64,000 nt of DNA from Fen-1245 sp963835535 (GCA_963835535.1 CAWIFL010000005.1:620001-684000), one strand, 5' to 3'; shown: positions 50,655 through 60,735, numbered from the stretch's first letter. Numbers and translations are program-made. Notes: generated by a model from the letters alone, not told the origin.

Positions 50655-53600
50655 ATGAGTTTCACCGGCCTGTTCATCCGCCGTCCGGTCATGACGACGC
50701 TGCTCATGATCGGCATCCTCGTGTTCGGCATCGTCGCCTACGTGGGGCTGCCGGTCAGCGACCTGCCGACGGTGGACTATCCGACGATCAACGTGAGCGC
50801 CAGCCTGTCGGGGGCGAGCCCCGAGACGATGGCGGCCACGGTGGCGACCCCGCTCGAAAAGGCGTTCTCCGCGATCGCCGGCATCGACAACATCACCTCG
50901 ACCAGCACGCTCGGCTCCACGCAGATCACGCTCCAGTTCTCGCTCGACCGCAACGTGGACGCGGCCGCCCAGGACGTCAACGCAGCCATCTCGCAGACGC
51001 TGGTCCAGCTGCCGTCCAACATCATCCCTCCGTCCTATCGGAAGCAGAACCCGGCGGCCGCGCCGATCCTGATGTTCGCGCTCACGTCCAGCGTGCTGTC
51101 GCTGTCCGCGCTCGACGAGTACGCCGAGACCACCATCGCGCAACGCCTCTCGGAGGTGGATGGCGTGGCCCAGGTCTCGGTGTACGGCTCCGCGAAGTAC
51201 GCGGTGCGCATCCAGCTCGACCCGGACAAGCTCGCCACCCGCGGCCTCAGCATCAGCCAGGTCGCGGCGGCCGTGCGCTCCGAGAACGTGCTGATCCCCA
51301 CCGGCGTGCTGTACGGCCGCGACCAGACCCTGACGATCCAGGCCACCGGCCAGCTCTACGACGCCGCCGCGTTCCGCCGGCTGGTCGTGGCGTTCCACGA
51401 CGGCGCCCCGATCCACCTCGAAGAACTCGGCAACGTGTTCGACGACGTGCAGAACAACAAGTCGGCGGCGTGGTACAACGGCGACCGTTCCATCGTGCTC
51501 GCCGTCCAGCGCCAGCCCGGCACCAACACGGTCGCGGTCGCGACGGCCGTCAAGGCCGCCATGGCGGAGATCACGCCGGATCTGCCTTCCTCGGTGAAGG
51601 TGAACGTCCGGTACGACCGGTCCGTCTCCATCCAGAACGCCGTCCACGACGTGAAGTTCTCGCTCGTGCTGGCGCTGGCGCTGGTCGTGCTCGTGATCTT
51701 CCTGTTCCTGCGCAGCGTCGTGGCGACGCTCATCCCCAGCCTGACGCTGCCGATGTCCATCGTGGGCACCTTCTCCGTGATGGCGATGCTCACCTTCAGC
51801 GTGGACAACCTGTCGCTGATGGCGCTGACGCTCGCGGTGGGCTTCGTGGTGGACGACGCGATCGTGATGCTCGAGAACATCTTCCGCCATCTCGAGATGG
51901 GCAAAGCGCCCCTCCAGGCCGCGCTCGACGGCGCCAGGGAGATCAGCTTCACGATCCTGTCCATGACGCTGTCGCTCGCGGCGGTCTTCATTCCGCTGGT
52001 GTTCATGGGCGGCATCATCGGGCGGCTGTTCCGGGAGTTCGCGATCACGATCGGCGCCTCGATCCTGGTGTCCGGCTTCGTGTCGCTGACCCTCACGCCC
52101 ATGCTGTGCAGCCGGCTGCTGAAGGCGCAGAAGGACGTCACGCACGGGCCGTGGTTCCTCGCGACCGAGCGAGGCTACGAGCGCACGGCCGCGGCCTACG
52201 AACGGAGTCTCGCCTGGGTGATGCGGCACCGCCCGCTGACGCTGGTGTTCTCGGCGATCGTCCTGGTGCTCACGGGCGTCCTGTTCGAGGCCGTGCCGAA
52301 AGGCCTGTTCCCGAGCGACGACACCGGCCTCCTGCAGGGCACGACCGAGGCGGCGCAAGGCACCTCGTTCCCCGAGATGGTACGGTTGCAGCAGCGGGCG
52401 GCGGGGCTGCTCGCCAAGGATACCAATGTGGCGGGGTTCATGTCGTCGGCGGGCTCGGGCATGGGCAGTTCGACCAACCAGGGATCGTTCTTCATCGCCC
52501 TCAAGCCGGCGGGCCACCGGCCGACGGCCGACCAGATGGTGGCCGAGCTGTCGCGGCGCCTGTCGGGCATCCCGGGGCTCAACGTCTTCATTCAGAACCC
52601 GCCGTCCATCCGCATCGGCGGCCGCGGCTCGAAGAGCCTGTACCAGTTCACGCTCCAGGGCCCCGACGTCACGGCGCTGTTCGCCGGCTCGGTGCAGCTG
52701 CTGGCCCGGCTGCGCGAGCTGCCGCTGATCACGGCGGTGACCAGCGACCTCCAGAACGCGAATCCGCTGGTGACCGTGCGCATCGACCGGGCCCGGGCCA
52801 CCGTGGCCGGCGTCACGCCGATGGCGATCGAGCAGGCGCTGGCCAACGCGTACAACGAGCAGCAGACCTCGACCATCTACACCAGCACCAACGAGTACTG
52901 GGTGGTGATGGAGCTGTTGCCGCAGGCCCAGCTCGACGCCAGCGCGCTGGCGCGGCTCTGGATCACCGGGGTGAATCGGCGCCTGGTACCGCTGGCGGAC
53001 GTCGCCACGTTCCAGAGCGGCGTGGGCCCGGTCAGCATCAACCATTCGGGCCAGCTGCCGTCCGTGACGATCTCCTTCAACCTGGCGCCCGGCGTCTCGC
53101 TCGGCGCGGCCGTGACCGAGGTGGGCCGCATCGCCGGCCAGACGCTGTCGGGCACGATCTCGACCGCGTTCGCGGGCACCGCCCAGGCCTTCCAGGCCTC
53201 GCAGCAGGGGCTCGGCATCCTGCTGCTCATCACGGTATTCGTGATCTACATCATCCTCGGCATCCTGTACGAGAGCTTCGTCCACCCCGTGACGATCCTC
53301 AGCGGGCTGCCGTTCGCCGCCTTCGGCGCGCTGCTGGCGCTGTGGCTCACGGGCACCGAGCTGGGCGTGTACGGGTACGTCGGCGTGATCATGCTGATCG
53401 GGATCGTGAAGAAGAACGCCATCATGATGATCGACTTCGCGGTCGAGGCCGAGCGCGCGGGGCACACGACGCCCGCGGAAGCGATCGTGCACGCGGCGCG
53501 GGTGCGGTTCCGGCCCATCATGATGACCAGCGTCTCGGCCGTCGTCGGGACGCTGCCGATCGCGATCGGTGTCGGGGCCAGCGCCGCCTCGCGGCGGCCG

Positions 53601-53768
53601 CTCGGCATCGCCGTCGTCGGCGGGCTGGCCTTCTCGCAGATCGTCACGCTGTACGTCACGCCCGTCTTCTACACCTACCTCGACGACCTCCAGACCTGGC
53701 TCGCCGCGCTGCCCGCGCGGATGCCGTGGGTGCGGCGCGAGACGGCCGCGCTGGGCGCCGGGGACTGA
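50655..53768 (+). CDS. RND multidrug efflux pump subunit, MdtB-like
   Basis: The 1037-residue inner-membrane transporter has the HAE-1 pattern: FIRRPVMTTLLMIGILVFG at the first helix, PVSDLPTVDYPTI, the proton-relay Asp pair in VGFVVDDAIVMLENI (helix 4) and the helix 10 segment GIVKKNAIMMIDF. Two large periplasmic loops follow helices 1 and 7. Its closest paralogue is the next gene; two adjacent pump genes after one adaptor is the MdtABC arrangement, in which the pumps form a B2C heterotrimer. No outer-membrane channel is encoded here; the TolC homologue at 8825 or another would be needed. Confidence 0.93.
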   Translation: MSFTGLFIRRPVMTTLLMIGILVFGIVAYVGLPVSDLPTVDYPTINVSASLSGASPETMAATVATPLEKAFSAIAGIDNITSTSTLGSTQITLQFSLDRNVDAAAQDVNAAISQTLVQLPSNIIPPSYRKQNPAAAPILMFALTSSVLSLSALDEYAETTIAQRLSEVDGVAQVSVYGSAKYAVRIQLDPDKLATRGLSISQVAAAVRSENVLIPTGVLYGRDQTLTIQATGQLYDAAAFRRLVVAFHDGAPIHLEELGNVFDDVQNNKSAAWYNGDRSIVLAVQRQPGTNTVAVATAVKAAMAEITPDLPSSVKVNVRYDRSVSIQNAVHDVKFSLVLALALVVLVIFLFLRSVVATLIPSLTLPMSIVGTFSVMAMLTFSVDNLSLMALTLAVGFVVDDAIVMLENIFRHLEMGKAPLQAALDGAREISFTILSMTLSLAAVFIPLVFMGGIIGRLFREFAITIGASILVSGFVSLTLTPMLCSRLLKAQKDVTHGPWFLATERGYERTAAAYERSLAWVMRHRPLTLVFSAIVLVLTGVLFEAVPKGLFPSDDTGLLQGTTEAAQGTSFPEMVRLQQRAAGLLAKDTNVAGFMSSAGSGMGSSTNQGSFFIALKPAGHRPTADQMVAELSRRLSGIPGLNVFIQNPPSIRIGGRGSKSLYQFTLQGPDVTALFAGSVQLLARLRELPLITAVTSDLQNANPLVTVRIDRARATVAGVTPMAIEQALANAYNEQQTSTIYTSTNEYWVVMELLPQAQLDASALARLWITGVNRRLVPLADVATFQSGVGPVSINHSGQLPSVTISFNLAPGVSLGAAVTEVGRIAGQTLSGTISTAFAGTAQAFQASQQGLGILLLITVFVIYIILGILYESFVHPVTILSGLPFAAFGALLALWLTGTELGVYGYVGVIMLIGIVKKNAIMMIDFAVEAERAGHTTPAEAIVHAARVRFRPIMMTSVSAVVGTLPIAIGVGASAASRRPLGIAVVGGLAFSQIVTLYVTPVFYTYLDDLQTWLAALPARMPWVRRETAALGAGD

Positions 53769-53771
53769 GCC

Positions 53772-56700
53772 ATGAACTTCACCGGCCTGTTCATCCGCCG
53801 TCCGATCATGACCACCCTGGTCATGGTCGGGGTGCTGTTCTTCGGCATCGTCGCCTACCGGCAGCTGCCGGTGAGCGACCTGCCCAACGTGGACTTCCCC
53901 ACCATCACCGTGACCGCGGCGCTGCCGGGCGCGAGCCCGGCGACGATGGCGGCCACCGTGGCGACGCCGCTGGAGAAGCAGTTCTCGACCATCGCCGGCA
54001 TCGACAACATGACGTCCACGTCGAGCCTGGGGCAGACGCAGATCGTCATCCAGTTCTCCCTCGACCGCGACGTGGACGCGGCGGCGCAGGACGTGCAGGC
54101 CGCCATCACGCAGACGCTGCGCGGCCTGCCGCAGGGCATCACGCCGCCGTCCTACCAGAAGACCAACCCCGCCGACGCGCCGATCCTGACGCTGGCGCTC
54201 ACGTCGGACGTCCTCCCGCTCTCGGCGCTCGACGAGTTCGGCGAGACCACGATCGCGCAGCGGCTCTCGATGGTCGGCGGCGTCGCGCAGGTGCTGGTGT
54301 TCGGCGCGCAGAAGTACGCCGTGCGCATCCAGCTCGATCCCTCGCAGCTGGCCTCGCGCAACCTCGCGCTCGAGGACGTGGTGACCGCCGTCAGCAGCCA
54401 GAACGTGAACCTGCCGACGGGCGTGCTGTGGGGGCCCAAGACGGCGCTCACCGTCCAGGCCACCGGGCAGCTCGGCGATGCCAGCGCCTTCAACGATCTG
54501 GTCGTGGCCTACCGGAACGGCGGGCCGGTGTACCTGCGCGAGCTGGGCCGCGTCACCGACGACGTCCAGAACAACAAGACCGCGAGCTGGTACAACGGCG
54601 CCCGGGCCATCGTGCTGGAAATCCAGCGCCAGCCCGGGACCAACACCGTCGCGGTGGCGAGCCGCATCCGGGCCGCGCTCGTGAAGGTCCAGCGCGAGAT
54701 CCCGCCCACCGTCCGCGTCCAGACGCTGTTCGACCGCTCCATCAGCATCCAGGCGTCGGTGCACGACGTGACGTTCACCCTGGAGCTCACGCTGGCGCTC
54801 GTCGTGATGGTGATCTTCCTGTTCCTGCGCAACCTGTCGGCCACGGTCATCCCCAGCCTCGCCCTCCCGATGTCCATCATCGGGACGTTCTCGATCATGT
54901 ACCTGCTGGGCTACAGCCTGGACAACCTCTCCCTCATGGCCCTCACGCTGGCCGTCGGGTTCGTGGTGGACGACGCGATCGTCATGCTCGAGAACATCGT
55001 ACGCCACCTCGAGATGGGGAAACCGCGGCTGCAGGCGGCGATGGACGGCGCCGCCGAGGTGGGCTTCACCATCGTCTCCATGACGCTGTCGCTGGCGGCG
55101 GTGTTCATCCCGATCCTGTTCATGGGCGGGATCATCGGCAAGCTGTTCCACGAGTTCGCGGTCACGATCGGCGTGTCCATCCTGGTCTCCGGGTTCGTGT
55201 CGCTGACGCTCACCCCCATGCTGTGCAGCCGCTTCCTGCGCTCCGACCACGGCCGGAAGCACGGCCGGCTGTACGTGGTGAGCGAGCGCGTCTACGACCG
55301 CTCGGTCGGCGCCTACACGCGCAGCCTGGGCTGGGTCATGCAGCACCGGTTCGGCGCGCTGATGTTCTCGCTGGTCACGCTGGCCGCCACGGCGTGGCTG
55401 TTCTGGGTCATCCCGAAGGGGCTCTTCCCGACCGACGACACGGGGCAGCTGCTGGCCACCACCGAGGCGGCCGAGGGCGTGTCGTTCGACGCGCTGTCGC
55501 AGCGGCAGCAGGAGGTCGCCGCCCTGGTGGCGAAGGATCCCGACGTGCTGGCGGTCACGTCGGCGGTGGGGTCCACCGCCGCGGCCAACCAGGGGCTGCT
55601 CACGATCGACCTCAAGCCGATTTCCGAGCGCCGACGCAGCGCCGACCAGATCGGGCGTGACCTCGCGTTGGCGACGCTCGCCGTGCCGGACGTCACGGTC
55701 TACGTCGAGAACCCGCCCGCGATCTCGATCGGAGGTTTGGCCTCCAAGAGCCTGTACCAGTACACGCTCCAGACCGGCGACATCACCGTGCTGGACGCCG
55801 CCGCGCGCGCGCTCGAAGCCCGGCTGCGGCAGCTGCCGATGCTGACCGACGTCACGAGCGACCTGCTGATCGCCAATCCGCAGGTGACCGTGGACATCGA
55901 CCGGGAGCACGCCGGGCAGCTCGGCGTCTCGGCCACCGAGATCGAGAACACGCTGTACGACGCGTTCGGCCAGCGCCAGGTGTCCACGATCTACACGCCG
56001 ACCAACGAATACTGGGTCGTGATGGAGCTGCTGCCGCAGTTCCAGCGCGACGTGGCATCGCTGGGCTCGCTGTGGGTCCGGTCGGCCAACGGGCCCACGG
56101 TCCCGCTCAGCGCCGTCGCCGCGTTCCGCGCCGGGGTCGGCCCCGTCACGGTCAACCACGCGGGGCAGCTGCCGTCGGTCACGATCTCGTTCAACCTCGC
56201 GGCGGGCGTGTCGTTGGGCACCGCATTGAGCGCCGTGGAGGCGGCGGCGCACGAGGTGCTGCCGTCCTCCGTGTCGGCCGCCTTCTCGGGGACGGCGGAG
56301 GCGTTTCTCAGCACGCAGCAGGGCCTGGCGCTGCTGCTGGTGCTGGCGGTGTTCGTGATCTACGTGATCCTCGGGGTGTTGTACGAGAGCTTCATCCACC
56401 CGATCACCATTCTGACCGGCCTGCCGTTCGCCGCGTTCGGAGCGCTGGTGACGCTGCTGCTGTGGGGGCTCGACCTGGACGTGTACGGCTTCGTGGGGAT
56501 CATCATGCTCATCGGCATCGTGGAGAAGAACGCCATCATGATGATCGACTTCGCGCTCGAGGCGCAGCGCTCGGGCGGCACGACGCCGGAGAAGGCGATT
56601 CTCGAGGCGGCACGCGTGCGGTTCCGGCCCATCATGATGACGACGATGGCGGCGCTGATGGCGGCGATCCCCATCGCGGTCGGCTGGGGGGCGGGCGCCG

Positions 56701-56882
56701 CGACGCGCCGGCCGCTGGGCGTGGCCGTGGTGGGCGGGCTCGCCTTCTCGCAGCTGGTGACGCTGTACGTCACGCCGGTGTTCTACACCTACCTGGACGA
56801 GCTGCAGAGCTGGTTCGGGCGGCCGCGGAAGGCGAAAGCCGGCGTCCTGGCCGCGAATCCGGTGCCGGTGGCGACCGACTGA
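53772..56882 (+). CDS. RND multidrug efflux pump subunit, MdtC-like
   Basis: The 1036-residue pump is a clear paralogue of the preceding gene: FIRRPIMTTLVMVGVLFFG, PVSDLPNVDFPTI, VGFVVDDAIVMLENI with the Asp pair, and GIVEKNAIMMIDF in helix 10, where the first pump has KK. The gene starts three bases after the previous stop. It would assemble with that pump and the adaptor. The operon ends with a small hairpin at 56889. Confidence 0.93.
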   Translation: MNFTGLFIRRPIMTTLVMVGVLFFGIVAYRQLPVSDLPNVDFPTITVTAALPGASPATMAATVATPLEKQFSTIAGIDNMTSTSSLGQTQIVIQFSLDRDVDAAAQDVQAAITQTLRGLPQGITPPSYQKTNPADAPILTLALTSDVLPLSALDEFGETTIAQRLSMVGGVAQVLVFGAQKYAVRIQLDPSQLASRNLALEDVVTAVSSQNVNLPTGVLWGPKTALTVQATGQLGDASAFNDLVVAYRNGGPVYLRELGRVTDDVQNNKTASWYNGARAIVLEIQRQPGTNTVAVASRIRAALVKVQREIPPTVRVQTLFDRSISIQASVHDVTFTLELTLALVVMVIFLFLRNLSATVIPSLALPMSIIGTFSIMYLLGYSLDNLSLMALTLAVGFVVDDAIVMLENIVRHLEMGKPRLQAAMDGAAEVGFTIVSMTLSLAAVFIPILFMGGIIGKLFHEFAVTIGVSILVSGFVSLTLTPMLCSRFLRSDHGRKHGRLYVVSERVYDRSVGAYTRSLGWVMQHRFGALMFSLVTLAATAWLFWVIPKGLFPTDDTGQLLATTEAAEGVSFDALSQRQQEVAALVAKDPDVLAVTSAVGSTAAANQGLLTIDLKPISERRRSADQIGRDLALATLAVPDVTVYVENPPAISIGGLASKSLYQYTLQTGDITVLDAAARALEARLRQLPMLTDVTSDLLIANPQVTVDIDREHAGQLGVSATEIENTLYDAFGQRQVSTIYTPTNEYWVVMELLPQFQRDVASLGSLWVRSANGPTVPLSAVAAFRAGVGPVTVNHAGQLPSVTISFNLAAGVSLGTALSAVEAAAHEVLPSSVSAAFSGTAEAFLSTQQGLALLLVLAVFVIYVILGVLYESFIHPITILTGLPFAAFGALVTLLLWGLDLDVYGFVGIIMLIGIVEKNAIMMIDFALEAQRSGGTTPEKAILEAARVRFRPIMMTTMAALMAAIPIAVGWGAGAATRRPLGVAVVGGLAFSQLVTLYVTPVFYTYLDELQSWFGRPRKAKAGVLAANPVPVATD

Positions 56883-56888
56883 GCCGCT

Positions 56889-56916
56889 GACCCGTCTGCG
56901 GAATGGAGGACGGGTC
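56889..56916 (+). terminator. Hairpin after the RND operon
   Basis: GACCCGTC (56889-56896) and GACGGGTC (56909-56916) form an 8-bp stem with a 12-nt loop, seven bases after the stop. No T-run follows, so it may act as a transcript-stabilising end or a weak terminator. Confidence 0.5.
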
Positions 56917-57014
56917 CACTCCCGTGGGTCATGAAGCTGGTCATGGCGCTCTGGCGTCCGGCTTCCGTGCTGCCGCCAATTAGGCGACGCTCGACGACCA
57001 GATTGGAGCTTTCG

Positions 57015-57641
57015 ATGAAGATGAAGAAGACGCTGTTGCTCGTGCTCTTCGCGCTGATCCCTCTACAAGCGGCGGTGGCAGCCGAGGGCGGTCCGGACCC
57101 GGCTGCTCAAGCCGCGAGAAACAAAGCCGTCGCCAGGCGAGTGTTCGAGGAGATCTTCAACCAGGGGAAGTTCCAGGTTGCGGACGAGATCTACGCGCCG
57201 GATTTCGTGAATCACATGCTGCACCGGAACGTCAGTCTCCAGGAAGATCAAGCCGCGGTACACGCAGAGAAGCGGGCGTTTCCCGACCTTACGATGACCG
57301 TCGACATGATGGTCGCCGAGGGCGACATGGTCACGGTGGTGTGGACCTTTCGGGGAACGCACACAGGTTCCGGATATGGTGGATTGCCTCCCACAGGTGC
57401 CAGGATCGAAGCGCGTGGCATCACCGTTTGGCGCATCGTCGACGGAAGAATCCGGGAGGAGTGGACCTCATTCGATCGACTGCGACCTTATCTCCAACTC
57501 GCCAGTCAGGTGAAGTGGAAGCTCCTTGGCCTGCTGTGTGTGGCAGGGTTTCTTGGGTGGGTGACATACAGAGCCATTCGAACGCTGTGGCGAAGACTCA
57601 GAGGAGGACGGAATACACCGTTGCCTGTGACCACATCCTGA
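57015..57641 (+). CDS. Exported SnoaL-like/ester cyclase protein with C-terminal membrane helix
   Basis: The 208-residue protein has a signal peptide (KKTLLLVLFALIPLQAAVAA). A SnoaL/NTF2-like fold follows: ARRVFEEIFNQGKFQVADEI, YAPDFVNHM, FPDLTMTVDMMVAEGD, VWTFRGTHTG and GITVWRIVDGRIREEW, the pattern of the SnoaL polyketide-cyclase-like (DUF1486) group. A transmembrane helix (about 171-190) and a basic tail follow, which is unusual for the family. The fold binds small hydrophobic molecules; the reaction is unknown. GGAG precedes the ATG. Confidence 0.82.
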   Translation: MKMKKTLLLVLFALIPLQAAVAAEGGPDPAAQAARNKAVARRVFEEIFNQGKFQVADEIYAPDFVNHMLHRNVSLQEDQAAVHAEKRAFPDLTMTVDMMVAEGDMVTVVWTFRGTHTGSGYGGLPPTGARIEARGITVWRIVDGRIREEWTSFDRLRPYLQLASQVKWKLLGLLCVAGFLGWVTYRAIRTLWRRLRGGRNTPLPVTTS

Positions 57642-57710
57642 GCCCCGGGCGCAGTAACCGGCGGTTTCAGCGCCGGATCGTTAGGGCACGTTTGCCGCCT
57701 GCTCCGCTGA

Positions 57711-59129
57711 TCAAGGAGTCAGCGGCTGCTTCATCCCGCTCGAGAAGAGCGTCCACGGCTGCGTCTGCATGTCGCGCAGCAGCCCTCTCATCCACCCGTA
57801 CTCCGCATGCGCCGCGAGGAACGGCTCCGCCCGGAAGTCGGGCGCGCATGGATGCCCCATCGCGGCAGACAGCTCCATCCGCGACGCCATCCGGGCGTCG
57901 GTGACCTTCGCTTGCACGGTGCCGCCCGGGAAGTACTTGCCCCAGTCCCACTCGGGGATGCCGCGCGGCGAGTCGTCGGTCATCCCGCACAGCGAGCGCT
58001 CGGTCGGGCCCTGCCGCTTCTCGAACGCGTCGTAGGCATCCGCTTCCATCCGCCTGCCGACCGCGGCGTCGATCCTGCCCTTGTTCTCCGCCATGAGCTG
58101 TTCCCAGCGCCCGTGGCGCGCGTTCGGGGAGCTCGCGGGGTTGTGCGCGTCGAAGTCGGTCTCGGCCGCCGTGAGCTTCGGATCGACCGGGAAGTTGGAG
58201 CCGACGAAGTACCCGTCGGCCGTGCGGCGCAGGCTCCACTCCTTCAGCCCCAGCTCGAACAGCGCGATCTCGCCGGTCTTGTTGTCGCCCAGGAGCCAGT
58301 CGTTGGCGTAACCGCCGTTGTTCCGCTCGCGCATGATGCGCACGTAGTCGTCGATGCTGCCGCCGTACTGCAACGCCTTCCGCGCCCGGACGAACTCCGG
58401 CGTGCCGGCCGTGTCGAACCCCTGGAACCCGGTGATCGTCGTCTCGGTCACCAACAGGCCGTCCGAGTTGAGGCCGAAATCGTCGTCGCTCACGATGACG
58501 CCGGGCAGTCCGTCCATGATGATGCGGAAGCCGCGCTGCGGCTTGAGGTCGAAGATGATGTTCCACCGCTCGCCCGTGACGTAGTTGGTCCAGGCGTTGT
58601 GGCCCATGACGATCCGGCGATCGGCCGTGTAGCTGCCCGTCGCGACGAACGCGCTGCAATTGCCCGGAGCCTTGGTGGACGGCGAGCGGCCCTGCTGCTT
58701 CTCCAGCCATGGTACGTAGTAGGAAGGCAGCTCTTCGAGCGCGTTGAGAGCGACGACGTCCCAGCGATCGAGCGTCACCCCCTTGGACCGCGCCCCCGCG
58801 ACGATGCCGTCAAGCTCCGCCTGGTATTCGCTGTCGATCTTGGGCCACAGGATGCGCTCGGCCGCGTCCCGGTAGAAGGCCCAATCACGCCTGGTGGTCT
58901 CCTGCAGGAACGGCTTCACCACCCGCAGCAGGTCGGCAATCTCCGGCGCCAGCAGGGCGCCGTGCTGGAAGCCCAGGCGGTCCGGCGCGCCTTCGAGATG
59001 CACGTAGATCCAGCCGTTCTGTTCGAAACGGTACGCCCCGTCCAGGGGGTTGCTCTGCGACGCCTGGCGGCAGGCGGCGACGGCGAGGATGACCCCCGCG
59101 GCGACCAGCGTGGCAATCGTGCGTTTCAT
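57711..59129 (-). CDS. C45-type autoproteolytic acyltransferase/hydrolase, lipoprotein
   Basis: The 472-residue protein has a lipobox VAAC (Cys20). The motif GFQHGALLAPEI (53-64) and an internal APGNCSAF give the expected N-terminal nucleophile Cys158 after self-cleavage, as in the acyl-CoA:6-APA acyltransferase/phospholipase B-like families (PF03417). Later GHNAWTN and NSDGLLVTETTI segments fit the Ntn fold. It should hydrolyse amides or acyl esters outside the cytoplasm. It lies 24 bp before a creatininase-like gene on the same strand, probably in one operon. Confidence 0.82.
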   Translation of the reverse strand: MKRTIATLVAAGVILAVAACRQASQSNPLDGAYRFEQNGWIYVHLEGAPDRLGFQHGALLAPEIADLLRVVKPFLQETTRRDWAFYRDAAERILWPKIDSEYQAELDGIVAGARSKGVTLDRWDVVALNALEELPSYYVPWLEKQQGRSPSTKAPGNCSAFVATGSYTADRRIVMGHNAWTNYVTGERWNIIFDLKPQRGFRIIMDGLPGVIVSDDDFGLNSDGLLVTETTITGFQGFDTAGTPEFVRARKALQYGGSIDDYVRIMRERNNGGYANDWLLGDNKTGEIALFELGLKEWSLRRTADGYFVGSNFPVDPKLTAAETDFDAHNPASSPNARHGRWEQLMAENKGRIDAAVGRRMEADAYDAFEKRQGPTERSLCGMTDDSPRGIPEWDWGKYFPGGTVQAKVTDARMASRMELSAAMGHPCAPDFRAEPFLAAHAEYGWMRGLLRDMQTQPWTLFSSGMKQPLTP

Positions 59130-59153
59130 ATAGGCACCCCCCAGGTTTTCCAG

Positions 59154-59984
59154 CTACTCCGGCAGCGCCCTCAGGGCCTCGATCTCGCGCAGCATCCCGG
59201 CCACCATCGCCTCCACCACGACCCGCCCCTTCTCGCGCGTGGCGAGCGTGGCGTCACCCCAGACCCCACTCGGCGAGTAGGTCGTCCCCGGAACGCCCGG
59301 CCGGCGCGAGAGCGGCCCTTTGCCCTGCGGGTCGTCGTCCTTGACCGCCTTGGCCATGTCCACGCGGTCCGGATACATGTAGAGCATCATCGAGGTCTCG
59401 ATCTCATCGGCGTGGGTGCCGCGCGCCTCCTGCCGCACGCTCGCCTCGGCCGCCTCTCCAACATGCAGGATGTCCGTGTAGGTGAACTGGATCCCCTCGG
59501 CGCGCAGGATGGCCGCGGCGGCCTCGAGGGGGCGCAGCGTGGAGACGCCGGTGTTCAGCACGTAGAACTTCCGCGGCCCGTAGTGCGCGAGGCTGTGCAC
59601 GATGTCCACGATCAGGTCGCGCGCCGTCTCGAACCGCAGGTGCGTGGAGCCCGGGTAGTCCACGAAGGCCGGATAGAAGTTGTAGTTGATCGTCGGCGCC
59701 ACGATCACGTTGGACGCGGCCAGGATGCGGTCACGGAAGTACGTGGCGAGCCTGAAGTCGTTGTCGAGCCGCAGGTGCGGGCCGTGCTCCTTGGACTCGG
59801 CGCCGAGCGGGATCACGATCACCGCGTCGGGCGTGAGGACCTTCTCGGCCTCCATCCAGGTGAGGTCCCCGAGGACGATGCCGCGCGGCGTGGCGGACGC
59901 GGCCGCCTGGGCCCGCGCCGCCGGGGCGACCACCGCGAGGCAGAGGGCGAGGGTAACTCCGCAGCGAAAGGCACGTACGCGCAT
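59154..59984 (-). CDS. Exported creatininase-family amidohydrolase
   Basis: The 276-residue protein has a Sec signal (cleavage near AARAQA, residue 26). The creatininase fold is shown by IPLGAESKEHGPHLRLDND (metal ligands Glu66, His67 or His70, Asp74) and GTHADEIETS (His191, Glu194). The family opens cyclic amides such as creatinine and also includes MftE-like peptidases. A periplasmic location is unusual. The start at 59984 has CAGGAG; longer readings lack a signal. It precedes the C45-type gene, suggesting joint breakdown of an amide substrate. Confidence 0.85.
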   Translation of the reverse strand: MRVRAFRCGVTLALCLAVVAPAARAQAAASATPRGIVLGDLTWMEAEKVLTPDAVIVIPLGAESKEHGPHLRLDNDFRLATYFRDRILAASNVIVAPTINYNFYPAFVDYPGSTHLRFETARDLIVDIVHSLAHYGPRKFYVLNTGVSTLRPLEAAAAILRAEGIQFTYTDILHVGEAAEASVRQEARGTHADEIETSMMLYMYPDRVDMAKAVKDDDPQGKGPLSRRPGVPGTTYSPSGVWGDATLATREKGRVVVEAMVAGMLREIEALRALPE

Positions 59985-60049
59985 CGGACGGCTCCTGGGC
60001 GGGATGCCCGAAGATAGTGGCCCGGCTGGCCGGTCTCCCGGCGGCTCCC

Positions 60050-60499
60050 TCATTGGCACCGGCGGCCCTTGGACGGGCGATTGCCCGCGGCCAGAGCGGC
60101 TTGCTCGGTCATATAGGTCCCTGCGTTGCCTCTTCCGAACCCGCTGGTGCCGGGACAGAGGTAGACGTGGCTCGTAGCATCGACCCACACCTCACCCTCG
60201 TGACCCGCCGCCGGCGCAGCGTGCCGGGCCGCGCGCGCAGCACAGCTCCTGCCCTTGGCAGGTCTGAAGCTGCGACTGACGGCCGTCGCTTCGGGCATGT
60301 ACTGCCCGTGCTTGCTCGTGCCATACGAGTGCGAGCCCGGGCAGTGGTACACGCCGCTCCGCGTGTTGACCCAGACGGAATCGCCATGCGTCTGCGCCAC
60401 CAACGGAGCGTCGGTCGCAGCCAACGAGACGGCGACAGCAGCCATCGCCAACGACGGCCACATCAGACCCGCAATCCTGCGTGACGATTTCCAGCTCAT
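60050..60499 (-). CDS. Small exported protein with two copies of a Cys-containing motif
   Basis: The 149-residue protein has a signal peptide (cleavage near LVAQTHG, residue 36). It carries two related segments of about 43 residues separated by an Ala-rich linker: VWVNTRSGVYHCPGSHSYGT with KHGQYMPEATA and GRSC, and VWVDATSHVYLCPGTSGFGR with NAGTYMTEQAA and GRRC. The two Cys per repeat could bind metal or form a disulfide. Single-repeat versions are common in exported bacterial proteins of unknown role. GGGGAGG precedes the ATG. Confidence 0.72.
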   Translation of the reverse strand: MSWKSSRRIAGLMWPSLAMAAVAVSLAATDAPLVAQTHGDSVWVNTRSGVYHCPGSHSYGTSKHGQYMPEATAVSRSFRPAKGRSCAARAARHAAPAAGHEGEVWVDATSHVYLCPGTSGFGRGNAGTYMTEQAALAAGNRPSKGRRCQ

Positions 60500-60735
60500 G
60501 GGGCCTCCCCGGTTGCCACGCTCGAACACCACACCCGCCGCCGGTTCGCCGTAATCCGGCGTGCCCAAGGGGCGGAGGCTACAGCAGGTCAAATGTGTGG
60601 ACGATAGGGCGTGAGCGTGAGGTGGCCGCGAGGTTGAGGAAACCCGATCCGCTTCCCGTGGTATCCGCCGGCCCTTTACCAGCCGGAAGACCGGCGGCAT
60701 ACTAGCTGCCCAACCCTCTCCGCGAGGCCGTCACG

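Noticed and set aside
49325..55660. Very long open frames overlapping the RND operon on both strands (also 50109-56399 on the minus strand)
   Set aside because: They are shadows of the strongly conserved RND genes in high-GC DNA, with Arg/Ala/Gly-rich compositions and no domains.
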